A DNA stretch of 64,000 bases, from assembly GCF_035046485.1 (NCBI RefSeq), contig NC_085137.1, positions 459,787,004 through 459,851,003 of the forward strand, in the 5' to 3' direction. A program made the position numbers and the translations under genes. This DNA is from Aedes albopictus (lineage: Eukaryota; Arthropoda; Insecta; Diptera; Culicidae). The stretch's first letter is position 1. Every line of letters begins with the position of its first letter. This document shows, in pieces, positions 43,382 through 53,800 of this stretch. Below the pieces are notes generated by a model. That model was not told where the DNA came from. It ran no database searches and saw nothing but the letters and a program-made list of their open reading frames with translations.

Positions 43382-45510
43382 TTGATCGGCCTAAAGCATA
43401 CAGGCCAATAAGCCTAACCTCAATTATACTCAAAATAATGGAGAAGATTCTGGATGAGCATATCAAAAGCTCGTTTTTAAAAGCTCACAAGCTAAATAAA
43501 TTACAGTTTGCCTATTGCAAAGGCAAGTCGACGGTAACAGCCCTTCACACGTTGACGCAAAAAATAGAAAAAAGCATCAAATACAAGGAAGTAGCGTACT
43601 GTGCATTTCTTGATATTGAAGGTGCGTTTGATAACGCTTCACATGCTTCAATCAGATCAGCTATGTATAAACGGGGCTTTCATGGCTCAATCGTTGACTG
43701 GATCACTGCAGCGCTGAGAAATCGATGTATTGTCTCCAGACTGGGCGAATCAACCATTAAAGTAAGTACGTCTAAGGGCTGTCCCCAAGGAGGTGTACTT
43801 TCACCATTGCTGTGGTCTCTAGTTGTAGATGACTTGCTTAATAGTTTAGTGGCAATGGGATTCGAAGTCATTGGTTATGCAGATGATATCGTGATAGTGG
43901 TAAGAGGGAAGCATGATGAAACGCTATCAAACAGAATGCAAATAGCGTTAAACTACACTCTTGCCTGGTGTAAAGGAGAGGGACTAAACGTAAATCCCTC
44001 AAAAACTACTCTTGTAATTTTTACAAGAAAAAGAAATGTCAATATAAAGGCACCGTCCTTGGATGGGGTACAGTTGACATTCTCCTCCAGGGTGAAATAT
44101 TTAGGAGTCATACTAGATAAAAAACTGAACTGGAGTGAACATCTAGAGCATGTAGTAAATAAGGCAACAACTGCTCTTTGGGCCTGTCGGAGAGTGATCG
44201 GGGGAAAGTGGGGGCTAAAACCCAGGATAGTTCATTGGATCTACCTGGCAGTTGTTAGACCCAAAGTCTCTTATGCCTCTCTAGTCTGGTGGCCTAAAAC
44301 CAAAACCAAAACAGCCCAACGAGTGCTGGCTAAACTTCAACGTTTAGCAACAGTGTTAGTAACAGGAGCTATTCGAAGTACTCCTGGTTCAACACTAGAT
44401 GCCTTAATGCATCTGCTACCCTTGCACCAATTTGTGCAACTAGAGGCGAAGAAAAGTGCCTTGAAGTTAAAAAGATATAAGAACATCTTAGAAGGCGATC
44501 TAACAGGACATTTGGAAATCTTAACCAATGTTACTGTAAATCCACTAGTAATACAAAATGAAGACTGGATGGAACCAAAATTCATCTTAGATATACCATA
44601 CAAAGTTTCGATTGATGATCGGAGCGTATGGGAATCAGGAGGACCAACGGTTCGACCAGGATCTATTGTATTCTATACGGATGGATCGAAAATGAGTGAT
44701 AGAACTGGGGCTGGAGTATATGGACCCAGGACTAAACTCGCCATACCAATGGGTAAATGGCCAACGGTGTTCCAAGCTGAAATTCAAGCTATTTTGGAAT
44801 GCGCTGCCATCTGTCTTAAAAGAAAATATAGACATGCGAATATCTATATCTTTTCAGACAGTCAGGCAGCTTTAAAGGCAGTCTGCACATTTGAATGTTA
44901 TTCTAAGCTAGTATGGGAGTGCATTACAATACTGAAGGAACTGGCTGGAAGGAATACTGTAAAATTATTCTGGGTACCAGGTCATTGTGGAATTGCAGGC
45001 AACGAAATTGCGGACCAGCTAGCTAGGGAGGGATCTCTGGGTGCCTTGTATGGACCAGAACCCTTCTGTGGAGTATCATCAAGTGCTCTATCGATGGAGC
45101 TAAAAAAATGGGAGAAACAGAGCGTAGGAGCAAACTGGCATACTGCACCTGGAATATCCCAGTCAAAGAGATTCATCGTGCCAAGCGTGAAAAACACGAA
45201 CACACTACTGAAACTTAGTAAACGCGAATTAAGTGTGTACACAGGATTGTTAACTGGGCACTGCCCATCTCGACACTTTCTATTGAAGCTCAAGAAGATT
45301 GAATCAGAAGAATGTCGGTTCTATGGTTTCATCAACTCTGAAACCTCGGAACATCTACTTTGTGAGTGTAGTTTTCTCTTTAAGAAGAGAGAACGTTATT
45401 TCGGTGGATGCATCATGCATCCCCGAGATATCTGGTGGAATATAAATCCCAAGAAAGTAGTGGCTTTCATTTTGGAAGCTATTCCAGACTGGGGTAAAAT
45501 GCAGGCCTAA
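43294..45510 (+). CDS. LOA-type LINE ORF2 remnant: reverse transcriptase + RNase H
   Basis: The 738-codon frame has ~33 flank-derived residues before element sequence begins at KAYRPISLTS. RT motifs follow in order: FLDIEGAFDNA, KGCPQGGVLSPLLW and the catalytic GYADDIV near residue 195. A thumb-like region comes next, then RNase H with FYTDGS (~461), FQAEIQAI, IFSDSQAALKA and WVPGHCGIAGNEIAD, i.e. all acidic residues in place. A C-terminal Cys/His cluster (CR..GF, HLLCECS) is the usual ending. Motif wording and RT-RNase H order fit LOA elements such as mosquito Lian. The endonuclease is missing, so it is not autonomous. The frame is intact, suggesting a recent insertion. Confidence 0.92.
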   Translation: MCRRKFIEDCKVIFSCEISYILACSYCLSIDRPKAYRPISLTSIILKIMEKILDEHIKSSFLKAHKLNKLQFAYCKGKSTVTALHTLTQKIEKSIKYKEVAYCAFLDIEGAFDNASHASIRSAMYKRGFHGSIVDWITAALRNRCIVSRLGESTIKVSTSKGCPQGGVLSPLLWSLVVDDLLNSLVAMGFEVIGYADDIVIVVRGKHDETLSNRMQIALNYTLAWCKGEGLNVNPSKTTLVIFTRKRNVNIKAPSLDGVQLTFSSRVKYLGVILDKKLNWSEHLEHVVNKATTALWACRRVIGGKWGLKPRIVHWIYLAVVRPKVSYASLVWWPKTKTKTAQRVLAKLQRLATVLVTGAIRSTPGSTLDALMHLLPLHQFVQLEAKKSALKLKRYKNILEGDLTGHLEILTNVTVNPLVIQNEDWMEPKFILDIPYKVSIDDRSVWESGGPTVRPGSIVFYTDGSKMSDRTGAGVYGPRTKLAIPMGKWPTVFQAEIQAILECAAICLKRKYRHANIYIFSDSQAALKAVCTFECYSKLVWECITILKELAGRNTVKLFWVPGHCGIAGNEIADQLAREGSLGALYGPEPFCGVSSSALSMELKKWEKQSVGANWHTAPGISQSKRFIVPSVKNTNTLLKLSKRELSVYTGLLTGHCPSRHFLLKLKKIESEECRFYGFINSETSEHLLCECSFLFKKRERYFGGCIMHPRDIWWNINPKKVVAFILEAIPDWGKMQA

Positions 45511-45651
45511 AAAAAAAAAAACAATCGCTAGTTCTTAATACTAGTGAGTGTACTAATGTACTGCATAAAGCAACTGGGTCTTACCACAATAAATCAATTA
45601 ATGGTCGCAGTGGTTGTGTACCCCTACAGGGAAAAAAAAATTGATCGGCCT
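43382..45651 (+). mobile_element. 5'-truncated LOA-clade LINE with perfect 11-bp target duplication
   Basis: TTGATCGGCCT at 43382-43392 recurs at 45641-45651, directly after a run of nine A. Between them lies 3' RT + RNase H sequence without stops, a short 3' UTR and the A-tail. The 5' end is cut inside the RT domain, typical of incomplete target-primed reverse transcription. Confidence 0.9.
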
Positions 45652-45668
45652 CCAGTAATAGTAAAGGT

Positions 45669-45772
45669 GGTCAAGCAGTCAAGGAGGACTGGGTCTCCAG
45701 TTAGCCTAGTGGTTAAGGCTATGGATCGCCAATCCGGAGACGGCAGGTTCGTAAAATAGGTCAAACAGTCAA
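45669..45772 (+). mobile_element. SINE tRNA-head fragment with imperfect 14-bp duplication
   Basis: GGGTCTCCAGTTAGCCTAGT... through a shortened B box GGTTCG (about 45691-45751) matches the head of the 28.4-kb SINE and then stops. GGTCAAGCAGTCAA (45669) and GGTCAAACAGTCAA (45759) flank it. It looks like a head-only insertion, or a body deletion. Confidence 0.7.
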
Positions 45773-46335
45773 AATTTGAGATTTTTTGATGCACTCTATG
45801 AAAAGTTATAGCATCTTGAACTTTTTTGTGAGAGAAAAATAGTTGCCTATCCCAAACATTTTGGCCATCCCCTGTACATACTGGAAAAACAACCATAATG
45901 TCTTGCCTCACACAAATGTGGGAGGCTCAAGCTGTTAGTACACAGAGTCAAATATTTGTCCATAAACCAGCCAATGCTCAAACATCTTGTTTAACTCGAT
46001 CGAATCTTCATTAGTGTCAAACTGATGTTGTTACTTGAGTCCTTTCCTTGTCAAATATTTGACCCTGTGTACTTCAGGCCTTACCGTAGTTCAAAGTCGA
46101 TCATTTTTCCGGTCCAGCGCGGATCTCCAACTGAGAGCGGACATTTGTGGTAAACAACACACAACGTGATTGCAAACAACTGTTGTAAACTGCACCGAAA
46201 CCGATGTTTTCGGTTTGTATTATTTTAAGCACTCGGCTCGGCAGCCAAAACGCATCAAATTGCATTTTGGAAACCTGCCTTACGCGAAAATTTCCACCAT
46301 GACTCGAAGTGTGGACCTCAGCATCTCAAAAGAAG
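45773..46335. other. Intergenic, nothing firmly identified
   Basis: Contains a run resembling dispersed mosquito repeat text (CCAAACATTTTGGCCATCCC) but no defined ends. The 46170-46379 frame has no recognisable domain. Confidence 0.4.
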
Positions 46336-46339
46336 GAAC

Positions 46340-47030
46340 CCGGGTAGAGGTGAATGGCAAACCAAAAACAAAAGAATAACAAATTTTATTGTCATAACTT
46401 ATTTTATCATTCATGAGTTCTTCATGAAGAGCTTAAAACAACATGTGAATAGCATAATATGATATCATATCAAAATATTCCATTCGCTTGTCATTTTAAA
46501 ATTTGGAAGAATAACTACTGAATGTCTTATTTTGCTATCATAACAAATTTTACAATTGGTGAGATATTGTTGACCTTTTGCGAGTTTGATGAATTCGCAG
46601 TTTTGGCACTTATCAAGAACAACATAATGACAAAATTTGAATTTTGGTTATTCTAATGGTAAATTTTGATATTTGTTTGCAATTACTTTCCATCCAAAAA
46701 ACTTATAAGTTTTCATTTTGTTATTGGAATAAACAACTTAATATACCCTTCTTTTGGATGACAAGGGAATAACTAATTTTGATATTGTTCTATTTTCAAT
46801 AACTCAATAATGGTATATTTTGCAATTCTCTATCTTAATTTTTTTTTGTTCTTGGTTTGCCATTGTAATGTCAAAATTTGACATTCTTTAGTTATTTTAT
46901 TGAACAATGTCAGTTATTATTTTTGCCCTTTTGTCACTTATTTCAAACAAACCAATGACAAATTTTACCATTCAGTAATTGTTTTTGAATTGTAAAACTT
47001 GCAATTGTTTTGTAATTCTTTTCTGCCCGG
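46340..47030. mobile_element. ~690-bp MITE, CCGRGCAGA family
   Basis: Left end CCGGGTAGAGGTGAAT and right end (reverse complement) CCGGGCAGAAAAGAAT match. GAAC on the left and GAAA on the right suggest a decayed 4-bp duplication. The interior is AT-rich with many TAACAAAATTT-like repeats in both orientations. The same end type occurs at 60664-61156. Confidence 0.7.
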
Positions 47031-48603
47031 GAAAGGTGCACCGGGATGAAAACGATACCCTTCGCGCGACTCGACAGACATCGTCATGGCACAGTAGTCA
47101 TAGCATTGAACGATATTGAAGTGGCCAGTGCACTTTCAGCACCACCTGCAATTTATCATCCACACCCAAGTCCACCACTGGCCTGTCTGGCCGCCCACAA
47201 TGCTCGGTAGGGATGAGTACCGCGAAGTGAATTAACGCGATTAAGATGGTCCCGCGAAGGAATACAAAGTTTACAATCTGTATGTAGTTATCTCTGTGGC
47301 GAGGATAACTTTCTTTAAATTTCTCAAATTTCCAATAAAATTTCTATTTTGTGGCTATGTTTTGTTGGGCATTCCTGAAATAATGTTCACAAATTCAATA
47401 TCTGGTCATTTGTTTTGAATCTGCTTTATGCGTCAAGCAAGCCATTATTGATTAAAGGACCAAAGTTGTACTCCACATTGCAGGTTCCAAGAATAGTTTA
47501 TTGAAAGCTACGCGCCTTCGAACTGTAGAAATAAATCCATGAAGACGCTGGCTTAGTTGATGATTTTTAAATTTAAAGATATTACCGGACGACCACAGTC
47601 GGAGCATATTGGAGTACTCTCTCCTACTCAGTGGGGGTGGAAATGATCTCTGGTGCATGCGGGTATGGTGATAATTAACATGTGTACGAGTGGATTATCT
47701 CTTGTTCAGGGCGTTCCAAATAAACGATTTGAACCATTGTTGACCTTATTTTGAGGCATACGGGACTTTAAATGGCTGCAATAATCGACTTTTCTGGGAA
47801 ACACAACAAGACATTAAAATGCCGGCTCTGGATTGACAGAAAGAGATCACGTTGAGGACAAGACCTATTAGCCTTGATCTTCTCTTGTCAATTGTACTTT
47901 CAACATAAAAAATAATTGCTACCAGCTCTCTTGCGCTAAATGAAAAAAAAAACGGAAAACGACTTGCACGCGAAAACTCTACAAGATCAGTTTGTCAACG
48001 AAGCGAGAAAACAACGAAAATCAAAATCGCAATAACATCGGTAGAATTTTCTCGAGACGCAGAGTCTCGAGCAGTGTGATCGAGAAAGTCGATACAAAAC
48101 AACAACCGGCCTTTTTATAGTTCCCCAAGAATAACATGACAACAACATTACACGGTACGATGCTCAGATGCGAGGGAGAGTGGTTTTGGGAAATCCAAAC
48201 AGAAAGGTTTGAAAATAAAACAGGATATTAAATTACCGAAGGCACCGTTTCTGAATGGAATGGAAACAATACGCAAGATCAAGCATAAGATCGGAGGCCG
48301 CGTGGGAGCCGGGAAATTGTATAATTTACTGTCTGTCACAAGCGTGCGGACATTTGAAATACGGTGGTGACGCGAAATTTGTCTAATCAATCTATTTTTT
48401 GGTGGTCGTCACCATAGACGACAGTGCTCTCTGCGCAAAGAAGGTCGCCGCTAGGAAAATGTACAATGCACATAAAAATTGTGTCTTTTTTCTTAGCGAA
48501 TCACTTGAGTGAATGACGCTATTGGTTTTTGTGGTTTTAATGGCATAGGCAGTGGATGTCCATTAAACTTTATTTTGGTCACTTATGGGTTTCACTTTAA
48601 TAA
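47031..48603. other. Nothing firmly identified
   Basis: Mixed sequence with no supported ORF, tandem repeat or TIR. Small frames at 47452-47658 and 48148-48390 lack any recognisable feature. Confidence 0.4.
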
Positions 48604-50449
48604 TTTCAATGTATTCATTTATTTAGTTCACATCAAATTCATGATAATACTGAATCAACAATTTGCCGCCATAATACTCGATTTGCAGCTGCAGCTCTCC
48701 AACGTCGGTCACGCCCAACACTCGCCAGATCACGCTCCACCTGGTCCGCCCATCGTGCTCTCTGCGCTCCACGCCTTCTTGTACCAACCGGATGGTTAGT
48801 AAACACCAACTTTGCAGGGTTGTTGTCCGGCATTCTTCCAACATGCCCTGCCCACCGTATCCTTCCAGGTTTGGCCACTTTCTGGATACTGTGTTCGCCG
48901 TAAAGTGCAGCGAGCTCGTGGTTCATCCTTCTCCGCCACACACCGTTCTCCTGCACACCGCCGAAGATCGTCCTTAGCACCCGTCGCTCGAAAACTCCGA
49001 GTGCTTGCAGGTCCTCCTGGAGCATCGTCCATGTCTCGTGTCCGTAGAGAACCACCGGTCTTATTAACGTCTTGTACATGGTACATTTGGTGCGGGGGTG
49101 AATCTTTTTTGACCGCAGTTTCTTCTGGAGCCCATAGTAGGCACGACTTCCACTGATGATGCGCCTTCGTATTTCACGGCTCACGTTATTGTCAGCCGTT
49201 AGCAAGGAACCGAGGTAGACGAATTCTTCTACCACCTCGAAAGTATCCCTGTCTATCGTAACATTGCTGCCAAGGCTTGTCCTGGCTCGCTCAGTCCCAC
49301 CTACCAGCATGTACTTTGTCTTAGCCGCATTCACCACCAGTCCGACCTTTGCTGCTTCACGTTTCAGGCGGGTGTACTGTTCTGCCACCGTTCCAAATGT
49401 TCTGGCAATAATATCCATGTCATCCGCAAAACAGACAAATTGGCTGGATTTCGTGAAGATCGTACCCCGGCTGTTGAGCCCGGCTCGTCGCATAACACCT
49501 TCCAGGGCGATGTTGAATAGTAGACAGGAAAGTCCATCACCTTGTCGTAGTCCCCGTCGAGATTCGAATGAACTGGATAGTTCACCCGAAATCCTTACGC
49601 TGTTCTGCACACCGTCCATCGTTGCTCTTATCAGTCTAGTCAGCTTCCCGGGAAAGTTGTTCTCGTCCATGATTTTCCATAGCTCTGTGCGGTCGATACT
49701 GTCGTATGCCGCTTTAAAGTCGATGAACAGGTGATGCGTTGGAAGCTGGTATTCACGGCATTTCTGGAGGATTTGCCGTACGGTGAAGATCTGGTCCGTT
49801 GTCGACCGGCCGTCGATGAAACCGGCTTGGTAACTTCCCACGAACTCATTTACTTTAGGTGAAAGACGACGGAAGATGATCTGGGATAGCACTTTGTAGG
49901 CGGCATTCAAAACGGTGATCGCTCGAAAGTTCTCACACATTAATTTGTCGCCTTTCTTGTGGATGGGACAGATTATCCTTTCCTTCCACTCCTCCGGTAG
50001 CTGTTCAGTTTCCCAGATCTTGACTACTAACTGGTGCAGACAGGTGGCCAACTTTTCCGGGCCCATCTTGATGAGTTCTGCTGCGATACCGTCCTTACCA
50101 GCCGCTTTGTTGTTTTTGAGCTGGTGGATGGCATCCTTAACTTCCCTCAGCGTGGGAGTTGGTTCGTTCCCGTCCTCTGCTGCACCAACATAGTCATTTC
50201 CTCCGCTGCCTTGGTCCTCCGTGCCTACATTCTCTTCGCCATTCAGGTGCTCGTCGAAGTGCTGCTTCCACCTTTCGATCACCTCACGTTGGTCCGTCAG
50301 GAGGCTCCCTTCCTTAACCCTGCATATTTCGGCTTGCGGTACGTAGCCTTTGCGGGATGCGTTGAGCTTCTGGTAGAACTTGCGTGTTTCCTGTGAACGG
50401 CACAGCAGTTCCATTTCCTCGCACTCCACTTCAATGTATATTTCATTCA
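48604..50449 (-). mobile_element. 5'-truncated LINE with open RT frame and target duplication
   Basis: On the minus strand, element sequence begins near 50430 (GAAGTGGAGTGCGAGGAAATGG, matching a relic at ~53570) and ends after an AATAAA-like 3' UTR near 48620. TTCAATGTATTCATT at 48604 and TTCAATGTATATTTCATT at 50430 look like a target duplication with a small indel. 5' truncated before the endonuclease. Confidence 0.8.
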
Positions 50450-50528
50450 AATATGACGTTAGTCTATTAAATCTAACGAGTCTGTTCATACTTGATGGAC
50501 AACAATTCGTAGCGGTGAATCTACGCAA
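48639..50528 (-). CDS. LINE reverse transcriptase (Jockey-superfamily-like), truncated
   Basis: The 629-codon frame has its first ~33 residues from flanking DNA. It then runs without a stop through RT motifs: KAAGKDGIAAELIK, CPIHKKGDKLMCENFRAI, YQAGFIDGRSTTDQIF, HLFIDFKAAYDSI, RRGLRQGDGLSCLLFN and FADDMDIIA (catalytic Asp pair, about residue 369). A thumb-like region and the C-terminal RWAGHVGRM...RARWADQVERDL ending follow. There is no RNase H. Clade is unresolved between Loner/Outcast-like and other Jockey-group LINEs. Relics of the family lie at 11.1, 11.9 and 53.0 kb. The intact frame points to recent movement. Confidence 0.9.
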   Translation of the reverse strand: MRRFTATNCCPSSMNRLVRFNRLTSYLNEIYIEVECEEMELLCRSQETRKFYQKLNASRKGYVPQAEICRVKEGSLLTDQREVIERWKQHFDEHLNGEENVGTEDQGSGGNDYVGAAEDGNEPTPTLREVKDAIHQLKNNKAAGKDGIAAELIKMGPEKLATCLHQLVVKIWETEQLPEEWKERIICPIHKKGDKLMCENFRAITVLNAAYKVLSQIIFRRLSPKVNEFVGSYQAGFIDGRSTTDQIFTVRQILQKCREYQLPTHHLFIDFKAAYDSIDRTELWKIMDENNFPGKLTRLIRATMDGVQNSVRISGELSSSFESRRGLRQGDGLSCLLFNIALEGVMRRAGLNSRGTIFTKSSQFVCFADDMDIIARTFGTVAEQYTRLKREAAKVGLVVNAAKTKYMLVGGTERARTSLGSNVTIDRDTFEVVEEFVYLGSLLTADNNVSREIRRRIISGSRAYYGLQKKLRSKKIHPRTKCTMYKTLIRPVVLYGHETWTMLQEDLQALGVFERRVLRTIFGGVQENGVWRRRMNHELAALYGEHSIQKVAKPGRIRWAGHVGRMPDNNPAKLVFTNHPVGTRRRGAQRARWADQVERDLASVGRDRRWRAAAANRVLWRQIVDSVLS

Positions 50529-50690
50529 AATAAAGCACCCGTCTATACTACTGGTCGCGGTCCTGGACCAATCGCCCTGAACGTTCAGAGTCCTTAGGTG
50601 CTCCTGAACTACAAAATGTCAACGTGTGCGCGGTGTGCCGTGTTTTATTCGCAGTTCATGCGGCGACGCTAGATGCCATCTTCCAGTTTA

Positions 50691-50862
50691 GGCGCTGTCC
50701 ATAAACTACGTAGTCTTTTTTGCCATCTTAGACCCCCCTTCCCCTCGAAGACTTCAGAAGAGGTCATACAAAATTTTCGATTTTTTTATGGAGCGTAGAC
50801 TTTGACCAGAAACCCTGTCCTCCCTAAGAGGCTAAGAGCCTACGTAATTTATGGACAGGCCC
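50691..50862. mobile_element. 172-bp MITE with TTA duplication
   Basis: GGCGCTGTCCATAAACTACG and the right end (reverse complement) GGGCCTGTCCATAAATTACG form TIRs. TTA flanks each side (50688-50690, 50863-50865), as expected for PIF/Harbinger-type MITEs. Confidence 0.85.
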
Positions 50863-50865
50863 TTA

Positions 50866-51171
50866 ACGCCGAGTATTGTTCGCAACTCTTAACATTCGAA
50901 GACTCCAAAGGCTCTCCGATAAACTTCTCTCAACGCCCACAATTCATGGCCTTATAAACCGAGCTGAACAGTCAGAGTTTTGTAAAACGCGAGTTTTATC
51001 ATGGTGTGCAGCCTATTTACGGCACTTCAGCTGGTTTCTCAGACCAAAAAAGGCCCGATTTGCTGCCACAATCCGTCTTCTCACCTCGCGGGTGAAGTTA
51101 CCACTTGATTTAGATCCGTCAAGCGTCGTGACGCGTCATACGAATTAGCCTAATCAGCTTCGCCGGAAAAC
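50866..51171 (-). mobile_element. LINE C-terminal relic
   Basis: Minus-strand remnants of an RT C-terminal region; text such as GCCCGATTTGCTGCCACAAT is characteristic of mosquito LINE 3' parts as I recall them. It is broken by frameshifts and interrupted by a MITE at 51172. Confidence 0.55.
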
Positions 51172-51544
51172 TACACGGAGAGACGAAACTACCCAAAAGT
51201 GAGTTCTTTCCACTCAACTTCGTGGTTGCGTGTGTCAAGCCACTTTTGAGTTGATGGAATCGATGTTTTTGTTGGGTTGTTCCCGCTTGCTTCCATGTGA
51301 AAGGAATACCTAATTTTAGGTTTTTTTCACCCAACCGAAATTTTGACTAGGTTGTATTCACTCAAATTTGAGTACTGTGCTAGAAACTCAGTTTTGGCTT
51401 GACGCACTGAACTGCAAAAGTTGGGCTGTTTCTCTCTTCACTCTCTGACAACATTAGAAAGAGCGCATGAAAAGGGAGACGAAAAAGAACTCAAAATTGA
51501 GTTTAAAAGTACCTAATTTTGAGTTTTTCAGTTTCTCCGTGTAT
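51172..51544. mobile_element. ~370-bp MITE with TA duplication
   Basis: Ends TACACGGAGAGACGAAACT and, reversed, TACACGGAGAAACTGAAAAA match, with TA on both sides. The interior repeats ACTCAAAATTGAGT-like palindromes. Confidence 0.75.
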
Positions 51545-51565
51545 GTTCGATCATAATCTTTTACA

Positions 51566-53040
51566 CACGGAAAGAAATCCATTCTCCTTATCGTGAATAT
51601 AAAATCATGTTTTTATGATTACTGCCAAGTCATAATATCATAGTTATGATGCATAATATCATGAACGAGTTAACCAGAATCATGAATAGCAACAAGCATT
51701 TTCATAATTTATGTTAATGGTTACTACCTAGCGTTACACTTATCTGCCATATGTAATTGTATAATTTGCGCGGTCGTCCAGCACAGACACGTGGAAAAAA
51801 TCAAGCTGTTATTTTTGAAAAGTTTCCATTCGGTTAGAGTAATAAATGTGCATTAAATGTTGAGTTTGCTTGGGACTAAAACTTGACTAAAACAGTAAAC
51901 GCGCAAAAAGTTCCTAAGCATTGACCAGCTCGCGTTCGCTTGGTGACATTTGTCGTAGTTCCGAGTTTGTGTACGGAAGGGGTAGCAAATTTTGTGGGAT
52001 TCACGCGCGCTGGTTTTTGGTGATTCTTTCGATTTTTTGTATATCCTTCGTTCGACGACTGAAGCCTCAGCAAGTGGTGTGAACGAGTGAACATTCGATA
52101 CGGTTTGGACGGCATTCTTAGGCTATTGGATACAGCAGCAAAATTTAAAAAGCAGAAAACCAGATGAATAAGATAGGTGGGTTCGATCATTGTTGTTTTT
52201 GAACATATCTTTACTAATAAGAGGCCAACTTGAGAGTGCTGCTTTCTCTTAGGAAAAGAAGGATGGTGGATAGGTCCCAAAATCATAGAAATGGCCTCTG
52301 ATATCACGAATTTTATTTATCATTTTAGCTTGCATTGTTTTCTAATCTAAAGGCATTTGGGATCAACGACAGAATAATAAAAGTAATTTTTAATTTCATG
52401 AATTCTATACATGGATCAATCTCACTCAACCATAATTTAATGAATCTGGTAGTTAAGCATCAGGATCTGCATCCAGGATTATGAGAACAATTCTTGATGA
52501 ATGCTTCTCATGAATCCAGCTTATCTAACCATAATTTCTTGAAATTGTAAAGAAAATTTGGTTAAGTACTGTTCCTTTTAATTCCCAGGTTCATCATCAT
52601 AATTTCTTGAGTATACCCAGATGAAAATAATGAGATTTACACGTCATGTAAACTTCAGTTGAGTCATGTAAACCTAGTGTTATGATTGTTTACATGATAT
52701 ATCATGAAAATTTGTGTTATATGTCATGTAAACACACAGAGTAATGCTTAATCACATGATATATAACGGAAGTTCACATGATATTTTATGACTTTTACAT
52801 GCTATGTCATGTAAACTTTTATGAAATCCCACATGCACAGAATTTTACACTCTTTTTTCGATCTGTGTATTTACCATTTCTGGTCGTCGAAAGCCAAAAC
52901 AATAACGGGTGTATAGCGTTATAGTGAAGTCAATCATGCTTTCTTACCTTATAATCATGGTATTTATTTATAACATGAAATCGTAAAAATAAAATTATCA
53001 TTCATATTCATGATTTTCGGAAAGGATTTTTTTTTTCGTT
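51566..53040. repeat. ~1.47-kb ATCATG-rich repeat, possibly a TIR element
   Basis: The ends are alignable as inverted copies (AATCC, TTCTCC/TTTCC, TGAATAT in the same order). The interior is rich in CATGA/TCATG motifs. A smaller MITE (52616-52867) is nested in it. No convincing frame: 51876-52307 on the minus strand has no recognisable domain. Confidence 0.5.
52616..52867. mobile_element. ~250-bp nested MITE with TA duplication
   Basis: CCCAGATGAAAATAATGAG and the reversed right end CACAGATCGAAAAAAGAG are similar. TA flanks both sides. The interior repeats TCATGTAAAC in both orientations. Confidence 0.6.
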
Positions 53041-53800
53041 TGAATGGAGCAGATCGCCTCTTCCTTACACTCCTCCGGTAGTCGTCCGGTTTCCCAGTTC
53101 CTGACTATCAACCAGTGCAGACAGGTGACCAAGTTTTTCGGCACATCTTGATGAGTTCAGCTGCGGTACCATTCTTATCAGTAAATAGCCTGGATAAAAC
53201 AAAGAGGAGAAACGTCAAAATTGGAACAGTCGATCTAGTGTCATCCCCATAGTTTCAATCGAGCGGAGACCTGTCAATACGACAAGGATTCTCCACTTTG
53301 GTATACTCGAGACACTTTACTTACCAGCTGCTTCGTTAGTTGTGAGCTGGTCAATTGCATCCTTAAATTCCCCAGCTTGGGAGTTGGATCATTTCCTGCA
53401 TTGGCGTAATTGTTTCCTCCATTTCCTTTGGTCTCCCGTGCCTACATTCTTCACGCCATTCAGGTGCTCCACCTTTCGATCACCTCATGTCTATCCGTCA
53501 AGAGGCCCCCGTCCTTATCCCTGCATATTTCGGAATTTCCATGTTCTTGGGCACGTTTCCAGCAATGCCATTTCCTTGCACTTCGCTTCTTCCAGTCGGC
53601 CCTTTTTCTCCCGAAAGAGGCGGGTCTGCTGTTTCTGCTTCTGTTTGTAACGTTCTACATTCTGCCGGGTTCCTTGCTGCAGTATTACCGCCGTTCTTCT
53701 CCTCTAAAATCGCTCTGCACCCTTCCTCGAATCATAAGTTCCGTCAACTCCTTTCCACGTACCCGATGGTGCTCTCGGCTGCCTCGATGAGCGCTGCTTA
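53041..53800 (-). mobile_element. LINE relic (family of 48.6-50.4 kb), with ~145-bp insert
   Basis: The text follows 49965-50425 in order (ACTCCTCCGGTAG, CAGTGCAGACAGGTG, TCTTGATGAGTTC...) then continues upstream of the truncated copy. An insert at 53180-53323 separates CTTATCAG from CTTACCAG and is absent from the intact copy. Confidence 0.8.

Noticed and set aside
46170..46379. 69-codon plus-strand frame
   Set aside because: It ends inside the MITE starting at 46340 and has no recognised domain.
49264..49734. Plus-strand frames inside the 48.6-50.4 kb LINE
   Set aside because: Shadows of the intact minus-strand RT frame.
51876..52307. 143-codon minus-strand frame
   Set aside because: Lies inside an ATCATG-rich repeat block, has no recognisable motif and no splice partners.
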